From Candidatus Nezhaarchaeota archaeon (lineage in GTDB: Archaea > Thermoproteota > Methanomethylicia > Nezhaarchaeales > WYZ-LMO8), in the NCBI GenBank assembly GCA_030055465.1, contig JASFYF010000001.1:73399-137398 (forward strand): a stretch of DNA of 64,000 nucleotides, read 5' to 3'. Under the pieces are notes generated by a model, which was given only the letters and a program-made list of their open reading frames with translations, did not search any database and was not told the DNA's origin. The position numbers were made by a program, and so were the translations under genes. Each line of letters starts with the position of its first letter. Positions within the stretch are counted from its first letter, which is position 1. Positions 52,583-61,518 of this stretch are shown here, one piece after another.

Positions 52583-53570
52583 CGAGCTGCTCAAGGTATT
52601 GGATCTGCGCATGTGGTTTGAGGTCAGGAAAGGCTTGTTCAGCAGGCCGGTGTACGTCAAGGCGGTTGACGGAGTTAACTTAGCCTTGAGGAGGGGGGAG
52701 GCGGCATCGCTCGTGGGGGAAAGCGGAAGCGGGAAGACTAGTCTTGGTAAAACCGTGCTGAGGCTCTACGAGCCCACCTCGGGGCGCATAATCTTTGAGG
52801 GCAGGGACATAACCAAAGCCAAGCCTAGGGACTTGAAGTTCTACCGCAGAGAGGCCAGCCTGGTGCAGCAGGATCCCTACGGCGCCCTGCCGCCGTTCAT
52901 GAACGTTAGGAGGATACTCGAGGAGCCCCTCAAGATCCACGGCGTGGAGAGGGGGGAGAGGGAGAAGCTCATCTGCAGCGCGTTGGAGGAGGTTAAGCTC
53001 ACTCCCGTGGAGGATTTTCTAGGAAAGTTCCCCCACATGCTGAGCGGCGGCCAGCAGCAGAGGCTTGTAATCGCCAGGGCAATGATACTGAGGCCCAAGC
53101 TCATAGTCGCCGACGAGCCCGTCTCGATGCTTGACGCCTCGGTTAGAGTCGAGATACTCACGCTGCTGAGGGAGATACAGCGCAGGCACAACCTCAGCGT
53201 CATCTACATAACTCACGACCTCTCAACAACCCGCTACTTCTCCGAGAAGATATTCATAATGTACGCGGGCAAGATAGTTGAAAAGGCCGAGACCCGGGAG
53301 CTGCTCAGGAAGCCGCTGCACCCCTACACGCAGGTGCTCCTAAACGCGATACCTGATCCAGACCCGAAGAACAGGTTCACCTTGAAGGAGGTTCCGCCGG
53401 GAGAGCCTCCAAGCCTAATCAACCCGCCGCCCGGGTGCAGGTTCAGCCCCAGGTGCAAGTTCGCGGTTAAGGGCCTCTGCAACGCGGAGGATCCGCCCGA
53501 GGTTGAGGTTGAGAGTGAACACTTCGTGAGTTGTTGGCTCTATGCTCAAGGCAACAAGGGAAACCTATGA
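52572..53570 (+). CDS. Peptide-type ABC transporter ATPase 2 (OppF-like)
   Basis: ATG 52572 (MEPDELLKVLDLR) gives 332 residues; the frame back to 52527 is within the previous gene. Walker A VGESGSGKTSLGKTV, signature LSGGQQQRLVIARAM, Walker B LIVADEPVSMLDAS and the GCRFSPRCKFAVKGLC cysteine extension are intact. Partner of the preceding ATPase. Confidence 0.9.
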   Translation: MEPDELLKVLDLRMWFEVRKGLFSRPVYVKAVDGVNLALRRGEAASLVGESGSGKTSLGKTVLRLYEPTSGRIIFEGRDITKAKPRDLKFYRREASLVQQDPYGALPPFMNVRRILEEPLKIHGVERGEREKLICSALEEVKLTPVEDFLGKFPHMLSGGQQQRLVIARAMILRPKLIVADEPVSMLDASVRVEILTLLREIQRRHNLSVIYITHDLSTTRYFSEKIFIMYAGKIVEKAETRELLRKPLHPYTQVLLNAIPDPDPKNRFTLKEVPPGEPPSLINPPPGCRFSPRCKFAVKGLCNAEDPPEVEVESEHFVSCWLYAQGNKGNL

Positions 53571-53775
53571 GGTCATAGCCGGCTTCTGCATGATGCTTGT
53601 GGGCTTCCTGCTCCCCTTCCTGATGGTCGTGGGGGTTATTGCATCAAGCATCGGGCTGTCCATATTCTCCTACGCTATATCGCTAGCCGGCCTGGCGCTC
53701 GGCCTGCACGGGGTCTACGGAATCTACACGACCAAGAGGGGGAATGAGGAGGGGCGCCGCGCGGGGGAGCAATAA
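53542..53775 (+). CDS. Small two-helix membrane protein at the end of the importer operon
   Basis: 77 residues, ATG 53542 inside the end of the ATPase gene (29-bp overlap), so translation is coupled. Two hydrophobic hairpin helices (IAGFCMMLVGFLLPFLMVVG and SYAISLAGLALGLHGVYGIY) and a charged tail RGNEEGRRAGEQ. No family recognised. Its overlap suggests an accessory subunit or stabiliser of the transporter. Confidence 0.6.
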   Translation: MLKATRETYEVIAGFCMMLVGFLLPFLMVVGVIASSIGLSIFSYAISLAGLALGLHGVYGIYTTKRGNEEGRRAGEQ

Positions 53776-53962
53776 AGCCTAGGGTTTGCCCCTGAACTCC
53801 GCGCGAACTTCAAGATCCGCTGCTATCCGCCAGCCACTCCAAGCCCCTTAATCATAGCGGGGCTGGAAGGATCTCTTGGCTCTCAAGCATTAAGGCACAT
53901 GCGCGCGTTTCAGCTTTTGCGCTGGCCTGCACCCACAACCGATCTCTCCTTGGAGACCTCTA

Positions 53963-54970
53963 TTATGAGTGGTTCAACTGCCTGAGCCGGGATGCCCATG
54001 CCGGCGAGCTCGTGCCCTTCAAGAACCTCAGTGATTCAGCCACCCCTCCCTTTAGGAGCTGCGCCTCCCTCTCCGAGGCGGCGAGGTAGAGGATCCTCGG
54101 CTTCGCGCCGCAGGCATCCACGGTGAACGCTCCGTTTAACTAGGACGCCTCGTCGAGGTTTCCAAAAGATAAGGCCTTGGTCGGGCAAGGCCTCCACGCA
54201 GGCAGGCCTCAACCCGGCTTGTAGCCTATGCCCGCAGAGGTTGCAGCTGCAGGAGGCTGTAGCCTTGAACATAATAGTGCCTCCGCGCCCGCAGCTTGGT
54301 TTGCTCAGCTGGAGGCTGCTGCCATCCGGGACCGGCACGCGGACGCTGTAGGGACACGCGTCGACGCATCGCCTTTGACCCCTGCAGGCCTCGACGTCAG
54401 GAAGGGCCTAGACCACGCGGGGTTCGACCCCCAAACCACGTACAGCCTGGTTTCCTGCGCTGGAGGGTCACCGAGGGTGGGGAAGCCGAGGGTCAGCAGC
54501 TCGGCCAGCTGAGCCGCCCTCCTACAGGTGGTTGAGCTTTCAGTCGCGTAGTTCGGGGAACCGAAGGTGTAGCATAAGCGTTGGACGGCGGCCCTAGGCT
54601 CCTTCGGATCGCCAACGTAGAACACCACGGATTCGGGGCCATACCTCTCCCTCACCTCCCTTAGCTTTGATGCTATGATGTTGTAAGCCTCATCCCAGGT
54701 TGTCCTAGCCCAGCCCGGGTCCCCGGAGCCCTTAGGCCTAGTCCTCCTAAGCGGGTGGATGAGCCTCTCCGGGTGATGCTGCCTCTAGGCGAGGGCATAG
54801 GCCTTGGCGCAGGGCGGTGAGCTGGGGAAGCCGGGCCAGTTCTCGACTTTAACTACCATCCCATCCTTAACTTGGAACCTTAAGCCGCACATGGGCATCT
54901 GGTTGCACGCGGTTGCAGAACGTGTAGTAGTAGCCGCCTTCACCTTTCGAAGCAGCCAAAACCCACACAT
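53963..54970 (-). pseudogene. Fused remnant of molybdopterin oxidoreductase and its 4Fe-4S subunit
   Basis: From the right: MCGLRFQVKDGMVVKVENWP, a stop (TAG about 54786), HPERLIHPLRRTRPKG, TTWDEAYNIIASKL, VVFYVGDP and YVVWGSNPAWS, i.e. the N-terminal ~200 residues of a formate-dehydrogenase/DMSO-reductase-type catalytic subunit. At about 54400 this switches to VEACRGQRRCVDACPYSVRV, CNLCGHRLQAGLRPACVEA and, after a frameshift and a TAG, GAKPRILYLAASEREAQLL. That is the C-terminal half of a four-cluster ferredoxin-type beta subunit. A deletion between the two genes, two stops and at least two frameshifts show it is dead. Confidence 0.82.
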
Positions 54971-55209
54971 CCCATAAGCCCAGTTGACTTACGTGTACGT
55001 AATGCTCAATGCAACTATTAGAGGGCAGCCTAACCTCAGCCACGGTCAACGTCAAGCCCGTGGATGCACCCATTAATGAATCCATAAACGTAAGCAGACA
55101 AATGGAGGAAGGCGGCTGCTTAAGCGATCCCTCACCGAAAACATATAGGGCGGGCAGACCATCCTCCACGGGTGAACCCGCCGAGCGCGGGTAAGGCTGG
55201 TTTGGAGCT

Positions 55210-55608
55210 ATGCGGGTCTCGGCTGGGAAAGGAAGGTGGAAGGTGAGCTTGAGGCTTCTGAGGACCTCGCCGGGAAAGGGGGTTGCGGCCCTGCTCACCG
55301 GTGGGGATGAGCCGCATGTAGGTGCGGTGGCGGTGTCAATACCGAGCAGCGTAGTCCACCACCCCGAGAAGGTTAGGGGTTCAACCTCTGTCTTCACGGT
55401 TCCAGGCCACATGGACGATCAGGTGGCTGCGCCGCTGGCGAAGAGGATGGCTGAGGCGTTGGGGGAACCCGTGGTGGTTGTGTGTGGGCTCCACGTACAC
55501 GCCGCCACAGCCAAAGACATCCGGAGGCTCGTGGAGAACTCCCACGCCGCCGTCGAAAAGGCCTTGAAGAGGTTGTCCGCGCTGCCAGCCGAAGGGAGGC
55601 CATCGTAA
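55210..55608 (+). CDS. LpdD-like prenylated-flavin-associated protein
   Basis: 132 residues resembling LpdD (the small subunit or chaperone of gallate-type UbiD decarboxylases): GGDEPHVGAVAVSIP, TSVFTVPGHMDDQVAAPLAKRMAEAL, VVVVCGLHVHAATAKDI. The conserved H in PHVGAV and GH in PGHMDD are kept. No ubiD or ubiX gene lies in the window, so a partner would be elsewhere. Upstream DNA (54970-55209) contains no other gene. Confidence 0.65.
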   Translation: MRVSAGKGRWKVSLRLLRTSPGKGVAALLTGGDEPHVGAVAVSIPSSVVHHPEKVRGSTSVFTVPGHMDDQVAAPLAKRMAEALGEPVVVVCGLHVHAATAKDIRRLVENSHAAVEKALKRLSALPAEGRPS

Positions 55609-55651
55609 TAGGCGGAGGGGCTCAGCATAGCTTATTAGGCTTCCAGCCTAT

Positions 55652-57274
55652 GTGAAAGGCATGTACGACGTCGTCCTGATACACCCGCCGGCCCTCTACG
55701 ACTTCAGGAAGAGAATAGCCTTCAGCGGGCCCGTTGCCTACACGGTGGGCGAGAGCAGCGACCAGTTCATAATACCGCCCATAGGCATGTTTAGCATGGC
55801 CGACTTCCTGGAGAGGAACGGCTACAAGGTGGTTATAGACAACCTTGGCGACAGGATGATACACGACTCCACGTTCGACGTGGAGAGGCACCTGAGAAGG
55901 CTGGAGTCCAGGGTGTACGGCGTCGGCCTCCACTGGGCCGTGCACTCCCAGGGGGCTTTGGAGGTGGCGAGGCTCTGCAAGAGGCTGCACCCCGACTCGA
56001 CGGTGGTCCTGGGCGGGCTAACATCAACCGTGTTTCACGCCGAGGCCGTCGGGAAGTTCAGCTTCGTGGACGCGGTTGTAAGGGGGGAGGCCGAGAAGCC
56101 GCTCCTCGAGTTCCTGGATTCCCTTGAAAGGCGCGGCAAGCCGACGCCCGTCCCCAACACTACTGTCAGGGATGAGGATGGAAGGATTCTGGTGGGCGAG
56201 CCGAGGAGGCCTGAGGTGGACATAAACGATCTCGAGTTCGCGAGGATAGACCTGCTGGAGCCCAAGAGGGCTTTCTTCAGCTCATTCATGCCGCCCCACT
56301 TCTCGCTGCCGGTGTGCCGCGGCTGCACTTACAGTTGCGCTGCGTGCGGGGGATCATCATACAGCTACAGGACCTACCTGAACAGAGAGGCGCCGTCGTT
56401 CAGGAGGCCGGAGAGGCTGCGCGAAGACCTAGAGAAGCTGAGCGAGCAGGGAGTTAAGGCGGTTTTCCTATTCCAGGACCCACGGATGGCCGGGGCCGGC
56501 TACTGCGAGGAGCTCGTGAAGGAGCTTAAATCCTCAAACGCGTCCATACTCAACATATCCATGGAGCTATTCGAGCCCGCCGACGAGAAATACCTGGGCT
56601 TCCTCGCCAGCGTAGGGATACCGTTGACGTTAACGATATCGCCTGAGTCCGGAGTCGACGAGGTCAGGATGCTCCACGGGAGGGGCTACTCGAACAGGGA
56701 GCTCTTCAAGACCATTGAGGCGTGCAGGAAGCACGGAGATCTGATGCGCCTCATAGTCTTCTTCATGTTGGGCTTAGCCCACGAAACCGAGGACACACTG
56801 AAAGAAACTGTGAACCTATGGGAGAGGATATGCCTCCTCGACGGGGGCCACAGAACCGTGGTCTTCGCCTTCGGGCCCATGATACTTCTAGACCCAGGAT
56901 CGCCAGCCTTCGATAGCCCCGGCGAGCACGGCTACAAGCTGGCCTTCAAGAGCCTGGAGGACTACGCGAACGGCATGTCGATGCCCTCCTGGCATCAGTG
57001 GATAAGCTACGAGACTAAGTTCTTCGACAGGGCAAAGATAGCCGACCTAACCCTGAAGTTGATAGAGCGCGCCATAGACCTGCGGGAGAAGTACGGAATA
57101 TACGATAAGCTTCAGGCGTTCAGGGAGCGATCCTACTTCGTCCTCCTAAACAGGATGATAATGAGGGGCGTCGAGAAGGCCATGAGGAGCCGGGACGAGG
57201 CCGAGAGGCTCTTAAAGCTCCAGAGGCTGAAAGAGGCTGTGAACGAGTACGTAAGCCGCCTGCAGCTCATGTGA
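55652..57274 (+). CDS. B12-binding radical SAM protein
   Basis: 540 residues. The N-terminal cobalamin-binding-like domain (1-150) starts YDVVLIHPPALYDF and includes GVGLHWAVHSQGALEVARLC and VVLGGLTSTVFHA. The radical SAM core has CRGCTYSCAAC near residue 222 (the CxxxCxxC cluster is CTYSCAAC), then VKAVFLFQDPRM and TLTISPESGVDEVRMLHGRGYS. Family members carry out methylations or other radical chemistry on unactivated carbon. Substrate unknown. GTG 55652 or ATG 55661. Confidence 0.82.
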   Translation: MKGMYDVVLIHPPALYDFRKRIAFSGPVAYTVGESSDQFIIPPIGMFSMADFLERNGYKVVIDNLGDRMIHDSTFDVERHLRRLESRVYGVGLHWAVHSQGALEVARLCKRLHPDSTVVLGGLTSTVFHAEAVGKFSFVDAVVRGEAEKPLLEFLDSLERRGKPTPVPNTTVRDEDGRILVGEPRRPEVDINDLEFARIDLLEPKRAFFSSFMPPHFSLPVCRGCTYSCAACGGSSYSYRTYLNREAPSFRRPERLREDLEKLSEQGVKAVFLFQDPRMAGAGYCEELVKELKSSNASILNISMELFEPADEKYLGFLASVGIPLTLTISPESGVDEVRMLHGRGYSNRELFKTIEACRKHGDLMRLIVFFMLGLAHETEDTLKETVNLWERICLLDGGHRTVVFAFGPMILLDPGSPAFDSPGEHGYKLAFKSLEDYANGMSMPSWHQWISYETKFFDRAKIADLTLKLIERAIDLREKYGIYDKLQAFRERSYFVLLNRMIMRGVEKAMRSRDEAERLLKLQRLKEAVNEYVSRLQLM

Positions 57275-57647
57275 ACGCAACGCGGCCCCTGGTAAGGCCG
57301 AAAGCTCCAAGTTCCAGGCTGCAGCTCCCCAAGCCGCGCCGCCCCGCGGAACATCGAGGGTGGGCTTAGAGGTAAGCCTAGAGTGGCCCCGCCCAGGATT
57401 TCATGGCGTTTAATCGGCAGCCGAAGCCCTCGTCAAGGCCTCCAAAGCGCTTTTAGCCTCCACCGCGGTGTCCTCCTGCCTTTTTCGCCTTCCCTTAATC
57501 TCCAATTCGCAAACCGGATTTTCCTTCATGTGGTGCAGCGATCCCCGCTCCTGCAAGGGCCCATCAAGCAAGTTTTCGGCCTCAACCTATGAGCCGCGGC
57601 GCCAGCGTTTTTAGTTGGCGAGTGAGGAGTCCTACTCGGGCTGAGAA
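57275..57647. other. Intergenic with one small unassigned reading frame
   Basis: No recognised gene. On the minus strand a 39-codon frame (57410-57529, ATG at 57529) reads MKENPVCELEIKGRRKRQED and ends in an Ala/Glu-rich helix ALEALTRASAAD. It continues upstream in frame as LLDGPLQERGSLHH. It looks protein-like and might be a short gene or a remnant; there is no clear ribosome-binding site. Confidence 0.3.
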
Positions 57648-58259
57648 ATGCATTCCCTAGCCCTTCTTGAAGGCAGAAGGACTGTCAGGCTGTTCGAGGA
57701 TAGAGAAGTTCCCCGCAACCTCTTGGTAAGGGCCTTAGAGGCGGCGACGTGGGCTCCTTCAGCCCACAACTCCCAGCCGTGGAGGTTCACGGTGATAGGG
57801 AAGGGGGAGGCTAGGAGGAGGCTCGTCGAGTCCATGTCGCTTAGGTTCATGGAGGACCTGCTGAACGATGGCGTTCCGAGAAGCGAAGCCGAGCTGATTG
57901 TTTCGGCCTCCAAGGAGAGGTTCACGAGGGCTCCGGCCCTAGTGCTCTTCTGCCTGGCCCGAGGAGACCTAGAAGACTACCCCGACGAGAGGAGGAGAAG
58001 CGCGGAGCGGATTATGGGGGTTCAGAGCTTGGCGGCTGCAATAGAGAACTTCCTTTTGGCGCTGCACGCGCTGGGCTTAGCTGGATGCTGGAGGTGCGCG
58101 CCGCTGTTTTGCCCAGGCGAAGTTAAGGCGGCGCTGGGGCTACCCGAAGACCACGAGCCCCAGGCAATCGTGGAGGTGGGCTACCCAGCGGAGAGGCCGG
58201 AGAAGCCGGCCCGGAGGCCGCTCAGCGAAGTGTTGAGGCTGGTGGACTTTCCAAGCTGA
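57648..58259 (+). CDS. Nitroreductase family flavoprotein
   Basis: 203 residues of the FMN-dependent nitroreductase fold: LLEGRRTVRLFEDREVPRNLL, AATWAPSAHNSQPWRFTVIG (FMN contacts) and LGLAGCWRCAPLF. The C-terminal IVEVGYPAERP is typical of archaeal members. Possible roles are reductive dehalogenase-like, F420-linked or cofactor metabolism. Short spacing (18 bp) to the kinase gene may mean co-transcription. Confidence 0.85.
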   Translation: MHSLALLEGRRTVRLFEDREVPRNLLVRALEAATWAPSAHNSQPWRFTVIGKGEARRRLVESMSLRFMEDLLNDGVPRSEAELIVSASKERFTRAPALVLFCLARGDLEDYPDERRRSAERIMGVQSLAAAIENFLLALHALGLAGCWRCAPLFCPGEVKAALGLPEDHEPQAIVEVGYPAERPEKPARRPLSEVLRLVDFPS

Positions 58260-58277
58260 AAACACCTGGCATCGCAT

Positions 58278-59582
58278 ATGGATAGGGGTGCCCGGGGAAT
58301 GCCGCTGAAGGAGGTTAAAGGGGTCCGCGGCCACTACGCGATTGAGGGTCCCCTCAAGCTCAGGGTCCTGAGAGGGTGCGTCGAGCTCACTGGTAAGGAG
58401 CTGGGGGGCGGCGATGAGGCTGTCGTGCCGGCGGCTAAGGCAACGCTGCTCGAGGCTGTTGACGAGGCGGAGGTTGAGCTTTTAGGTGGGGGATCCATCA
58501 TTGAACTTGAAGCCTCAACGATACCCCGCGAGTGGGTCGAGTTCGTGGAGTCCGTTTCGGGGCACTGCACCATCTCAACCATAGGCCCCATGGACTCCGG
58601 GAAGACGTTCTTCGTAACATACGCGGCTAACAAGCTGATCGCCAAGGGCTCCAGCGTGGCGGTCGTCGACTGCGACGTGGGCCAGTCCAACATAGGTCCC
58701 CCCACATCTATAGGGCTGGGCTTCCTGGATGGACAGGTCGTCTTCCTCGACGAGGTTCAGCCCTCAGAAGCCTACTTTGTGGGCTCAACGTCGCCCGCGG
58801 GGCACCTGCTGCCAATGGTTGTCGGCACGCTTAAGCTGGTCAGCTCCGCTAAGGCCAGGTGCGGCGTCCTCCTCGTAGATACCCCGGGAATGATCTACGG
58901 GGGCCCGGCAAGGGCCTACCAGCTGCACGTCGCCGAGGCGGTGAACCCGGACGTGGTGGTGGCCCTCCAAAGGGAGGGCGAGGGCGCCCATTTAGCTAGG
59001 CACCTCAAATCCCTAGGCTACGAAGTCGTGGAGCTCCCGGCCTCGCCGTGGGTGAGGAGGCGCAGCCAAGACGAGCGCAGGCGGCTCCGCGAGAGGGCCT
59101 TCCACAACTACTTCACCAAGAAGGGTGTGGCGCAGCACGCCGTAGATCTCAGAGGCGTAGCCATCCTGGGCTCCTTCATGGGTAGCGGCTGCCCGCTGCA
59201 GGGGGACGCCGTGAAGCTCCTGGAGTCCATGGCCGGCTGCGGCATCCTCTACGGTGAGCTTTCAGCGGACTCCCTCATCCTGGTGCTTGATGGGAGGCCC
59301 AAGGACAGGGACTTCTACGCTAAGCTGAGAGGCCTCTTCCCGGATAGGGCCGTGAAGGTCCTGTTAAAGGGCTTCGAGCGGGGCCTAGTAGTTGGCTTGA
59401 TTGGCAGTGGAGGAAGGCTCCTCGACATAGGGATCATGATTGGGCTCGACTTTAAGGAGCACAGGGCGACGGTCGCCACGCCTTTGAAGGGCGTCGACGA
59501 AGTTAAGGCCGTGAAGCTGGGATGCGTAAGGCTGGACGAGGAGTACGGGGAGGTGGAGAGGCTTGAGCCCGGCTACGCCTAG
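58278..59582 (+). CDS. Polynucleotide 5'-hydroxyl kinase (Clp1/Grc3/Nol9 type)
   Basis: 434 residues. Beta-rich N-domain (1-90), then the P-loop STIGPMDSGKTFFVTYA (Walker A GPMDSGKT), the lid and base-binding DCDVGQSNIGPP motif, and a DTPGMIYG Walker B-type motif. C-terminal all-beta domain. Archaeal Clp1/Grc3 homologues phosphorylate 5'-OH RNA (tRNA exon or rRNA processing). Starts at ATG 58278 or 58299. Confidence 0.85.
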   Translation: MDRGARGMPLKEVKGVRGHYAIEGPLKLRVLRGCVELTGKELGGGDEAVVPAAKATLLEAVDEAEVELLGGGSIIELEASTIPREWVEFVESVSGHCTISTIGPMDSGKTFFVTYAANKLIAKGSSVAVVDCDVGQSNIGPPTSIGLGFLDGQVVFLDEVQPSEAYFVGSTSPAGHLLPMVVGTLKLVSSAKARCGVLLVDTPGMIYGGPARAYQLHVAEAVNPDVVVALQREGEGAHLARHLKSLGYEVVELPASPWVRRRSQDERRRLRERAFHNYFTKKGVAQHAVDLRGVAILGSFMGSGCPLQGDAVKLLESMAGCGILYGELSADSLILVLDGRPKDRDFYAKLRGLFPDRAVKVLLKGFERGLVVGLIGSGGRLLDIGIMIGLDFKEHRATVATPLKGVDEVKAVKLGCVRLDEEYGEVERLEPGYA

Positions 59583-59646
59583 ACCCGAAAGCCATGCTGG
59601 AAACTCCAGGCAGGAAAAGCGCTAAATAACGTTTAGCCGGCTAATA

Positions 59647-60762
59647 GTGGAGCCGGCGGAGAGGGGTCTAAACATGGAGCTGCTCGAGATCTTAAAGCGG
59701 ATGACCCTGGCCCCAGGCCTCTCCGGCTGGGAGGAGCCCGTCAGGGTAGAGATAGAGGAGGTGGCTGGGAGGCTGCTGCAGGGCGCCTCCCTTGATGTGG
59801 ACGAGCTGGGCAACCTCTACGTCAAGGTGGGCAGCAAGCCGCTCGTCGCCTTAATAGCGCACATGGACGAGCTGGGCTTCACGGTGAAGCACATATCCAC
59901 AAGCGGTCTGATATACTTCGAGCCGGTTGGCGGCTGGGACGACAGGATACTGCTCGGGGAGAGGATGGTGATCTACGGGAGCGGGAGCTCCCTTGAAGGC
60001 CTCGACTGGAAGGATAGAGCCGTCGTGGGGGTCATAGGCTCCAAGCCCGCTCACTTCCTGAGGCCCGAGGAGAAGGATAAGGCTCCTAAAATCCAAGACC
60101 TATTCGTGGACCTCGGCTTAAGCGATAGGGGCGAAGTCGAAAAGTACGTTAAGGTGGGCGACGTAGCGCACCTCCACAAGGACTTCGTGCCCGTCCCCAG
60201 AAGCGAAAGCAGCGCGGTGTCCTCGAGGGGCTTCGACGATAGGGCTGGGTGCGCGGCGGTGATGTTGGCTTCGAAGATGTTGGCCGAGCTTGGAATAGAC
60301 AACTACGCGGTCTTCACGGTCCAGGAGGAGGTGGGGGCCAGGGGGGCCACGGTGGCTGGCTACAGGCTGCACCAGGAGGGTGTTAAGCTCGCGGTGGCAG
60401 TTGACGTAACGCACGCGGCAGGGTACCCCGGCTTCGAGGAGAGGGACTACCCGGTTAAGATTGGCGGAGGGGCCGTGATATCTCGAGGGCCCCCAATACC
60501 GATGGCCTTGTCAAGGCTATTCGAGGAGGAGGCCAAGAGGATAGGCGTGGGATACCAGGTTGGACCTGAAGCGGGCAGGACTAGGACAGACCTCGACGTG
60601 ATACAGATATCGAGAACCGGCCTAAAATCCATGCTGGTATCCATACCTCTCAAGTACATGCACACCACGGTTGAGCTGATGCACCTAGGCGACCTCAGAT
60701 CGGCCGTCGACTTGATCGTTCATGGAACCGAAGGATACTTCAGGCGGACGCCAAGCCCGTGA
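59647..60762 (+). CDS. M42 family aminopeptidase
   Basis: 371 residues (or 362 from ATG 59674). Dinuclear-metal peptidase of the TET type. Ligands: AHMDELGF (His), FDDRAG (bridging Asp), the catalytic and metal Glu pair in VQEEVGARGA, VAVDVTHAAG (Asp) and YMHTTVE (His). Self-assembles into tetrahedral dodecamers that degrade peptides, which would suit a cell importing peptides (transporter at 46-53 kb). GTG 59647 is about 25 nt after GCTAAATAACG, possibly leaderless. Confidence 0.88.
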   Translation: MEPAERGLNMELLEILKRMTLAPGLSGWEEPVRVEIEEVAGRLLQGASLDVDELGNLYVKVGSKPLVALIAHMDELGFTVKHISTSGLIYFEPVGGWDDRILLGERMVIYGSGSSLEGLDWKDRAVVGVIGSKPAHFLRPEEKDKAPKIQDLFVDLGLSDRGEVEKYVKVGDVAHLHKDFVPVPRSESSAVSSRGFDDRAGCAAVMLASKMLAELGIDNYAVFTVQEEVGARGATVAGYRLHQEGVKLAVAVDVTHAAGYPGFEERDYPVKIGGGAVISRGPPIPMALSRLFEEEAKRIGVGYQVGPEAGRTRTDLDVIQISRTGLKSMLVSIPLKYMHTTVELMHLGDLRSAVDLIVHGTEGYFRRTPSP

Positions 60763-60821
60763 GCAACCGCCGAAACCATGGAGAAGAAGGGGCCCGGGCC
60801 TCCAGGCTCTAAACGAGAAGG

Positions 60822-61511
60822 TCAACGTCGAAGTATCACCCTGGCATCCGCAACCCTCACCTGGCCCCTCGAGGCTATCACGGGGTTTAGGTCCACCTGC
60901 TCCACCTCCTCGTTCTCGACTATGAGCCTCGACGTTTTAACCAGCACATCCACCACGGCCTCCAGGTTCACAGGGTCCATGCCCCTGTACCCTTCAAGGA
61001 TCCTATAGCCCCTCACCTCCCTCATCATCTCCTTGGCTTCGTCCTCCGCTATGGGCGCAACCCTGAAGGAAACGTCCTTGAGCACCTCCACGAGCACCCC
61101 TCCCAAGCCGAACATTACTGTGGGTCCAAACTCGATGTCCCTAAAGGCCCCTACCACAATTTCCACGCCTTTCGGCAGCATCTCCTCCACGAGGACCCCC
61201 GCAACCTTTGCCTTGGGGCTATAATTCAACGCGTTGTCCATTATGAGCTTGAAGTAGGCCTCCACGAGCTCCTCGCCGTCCACGTTCAGGAAAACGCAGC
61301 CGGCATCGGTCTTATGGACTATGTCCTTCGACACCACCTTCATAGCTACGGGGAACCCCACCTCCCTAGCCGCGGCTTTAGCCTCCTCGACGCTTGAGGC
61401 GACCTTGAAGCGGGGCACCGGTATCCCGTAGAGGGAGCACAGCTCCTTGGCCTCGGGCTCCAACAGCAGGTTCCTCCCCTCGCGCAGGGCCCTACCTATT
61501 ATCGGGTTCAC
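60822..61511 (-). CDS. Acyl-CoA synthetase (ADP-forming) beta subunit
   Basis: 229 residues forming the ATP-grasp subunit: EVGFPVAMKVVSKDIVHKTD (ATP lysines and phosphohistidine-facing loop), LVEEMLPKGVEIVVGA and VDLNPVI (metal binding). With the alpha subunit it makes ATP from acetyl- or acyl-CoA, ADP and phosphate at the end of peptide or sugar fermentation in archaea. GTG start 7 bp after the alpha stop. Confidence 0.9.
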   Translation of the reverse strand: MNPIIGRALREGRNLLLEPEAKELCSLYGIPVPRFKVASSVEEAKAAAREVGFPVAMKVVSKDIVHKTDAGCVFLNVDGEELVEAYFKLIMDNALNYSPKAKVAGVLVEEMLPKGVEIVVGAFRDIEFGPTVMFGLGGVLVEVLKDVSFRVAPIAEDEAKEMMREVRGYRILEGYRGMDPVNLEAVVDVLVKTSRLIVENEEVEQVDLNPVIASRGQVRVADARVILRR

Positions 61512-61518
61512 GGTTTCC

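Noticed and set aside
54867..55412. 181-codon minus-strand frame
   Set aside because: Mostly antisense to the LpdD-like gene and partly an alternative frame of the molybdopterin remnant; no coherent domain.
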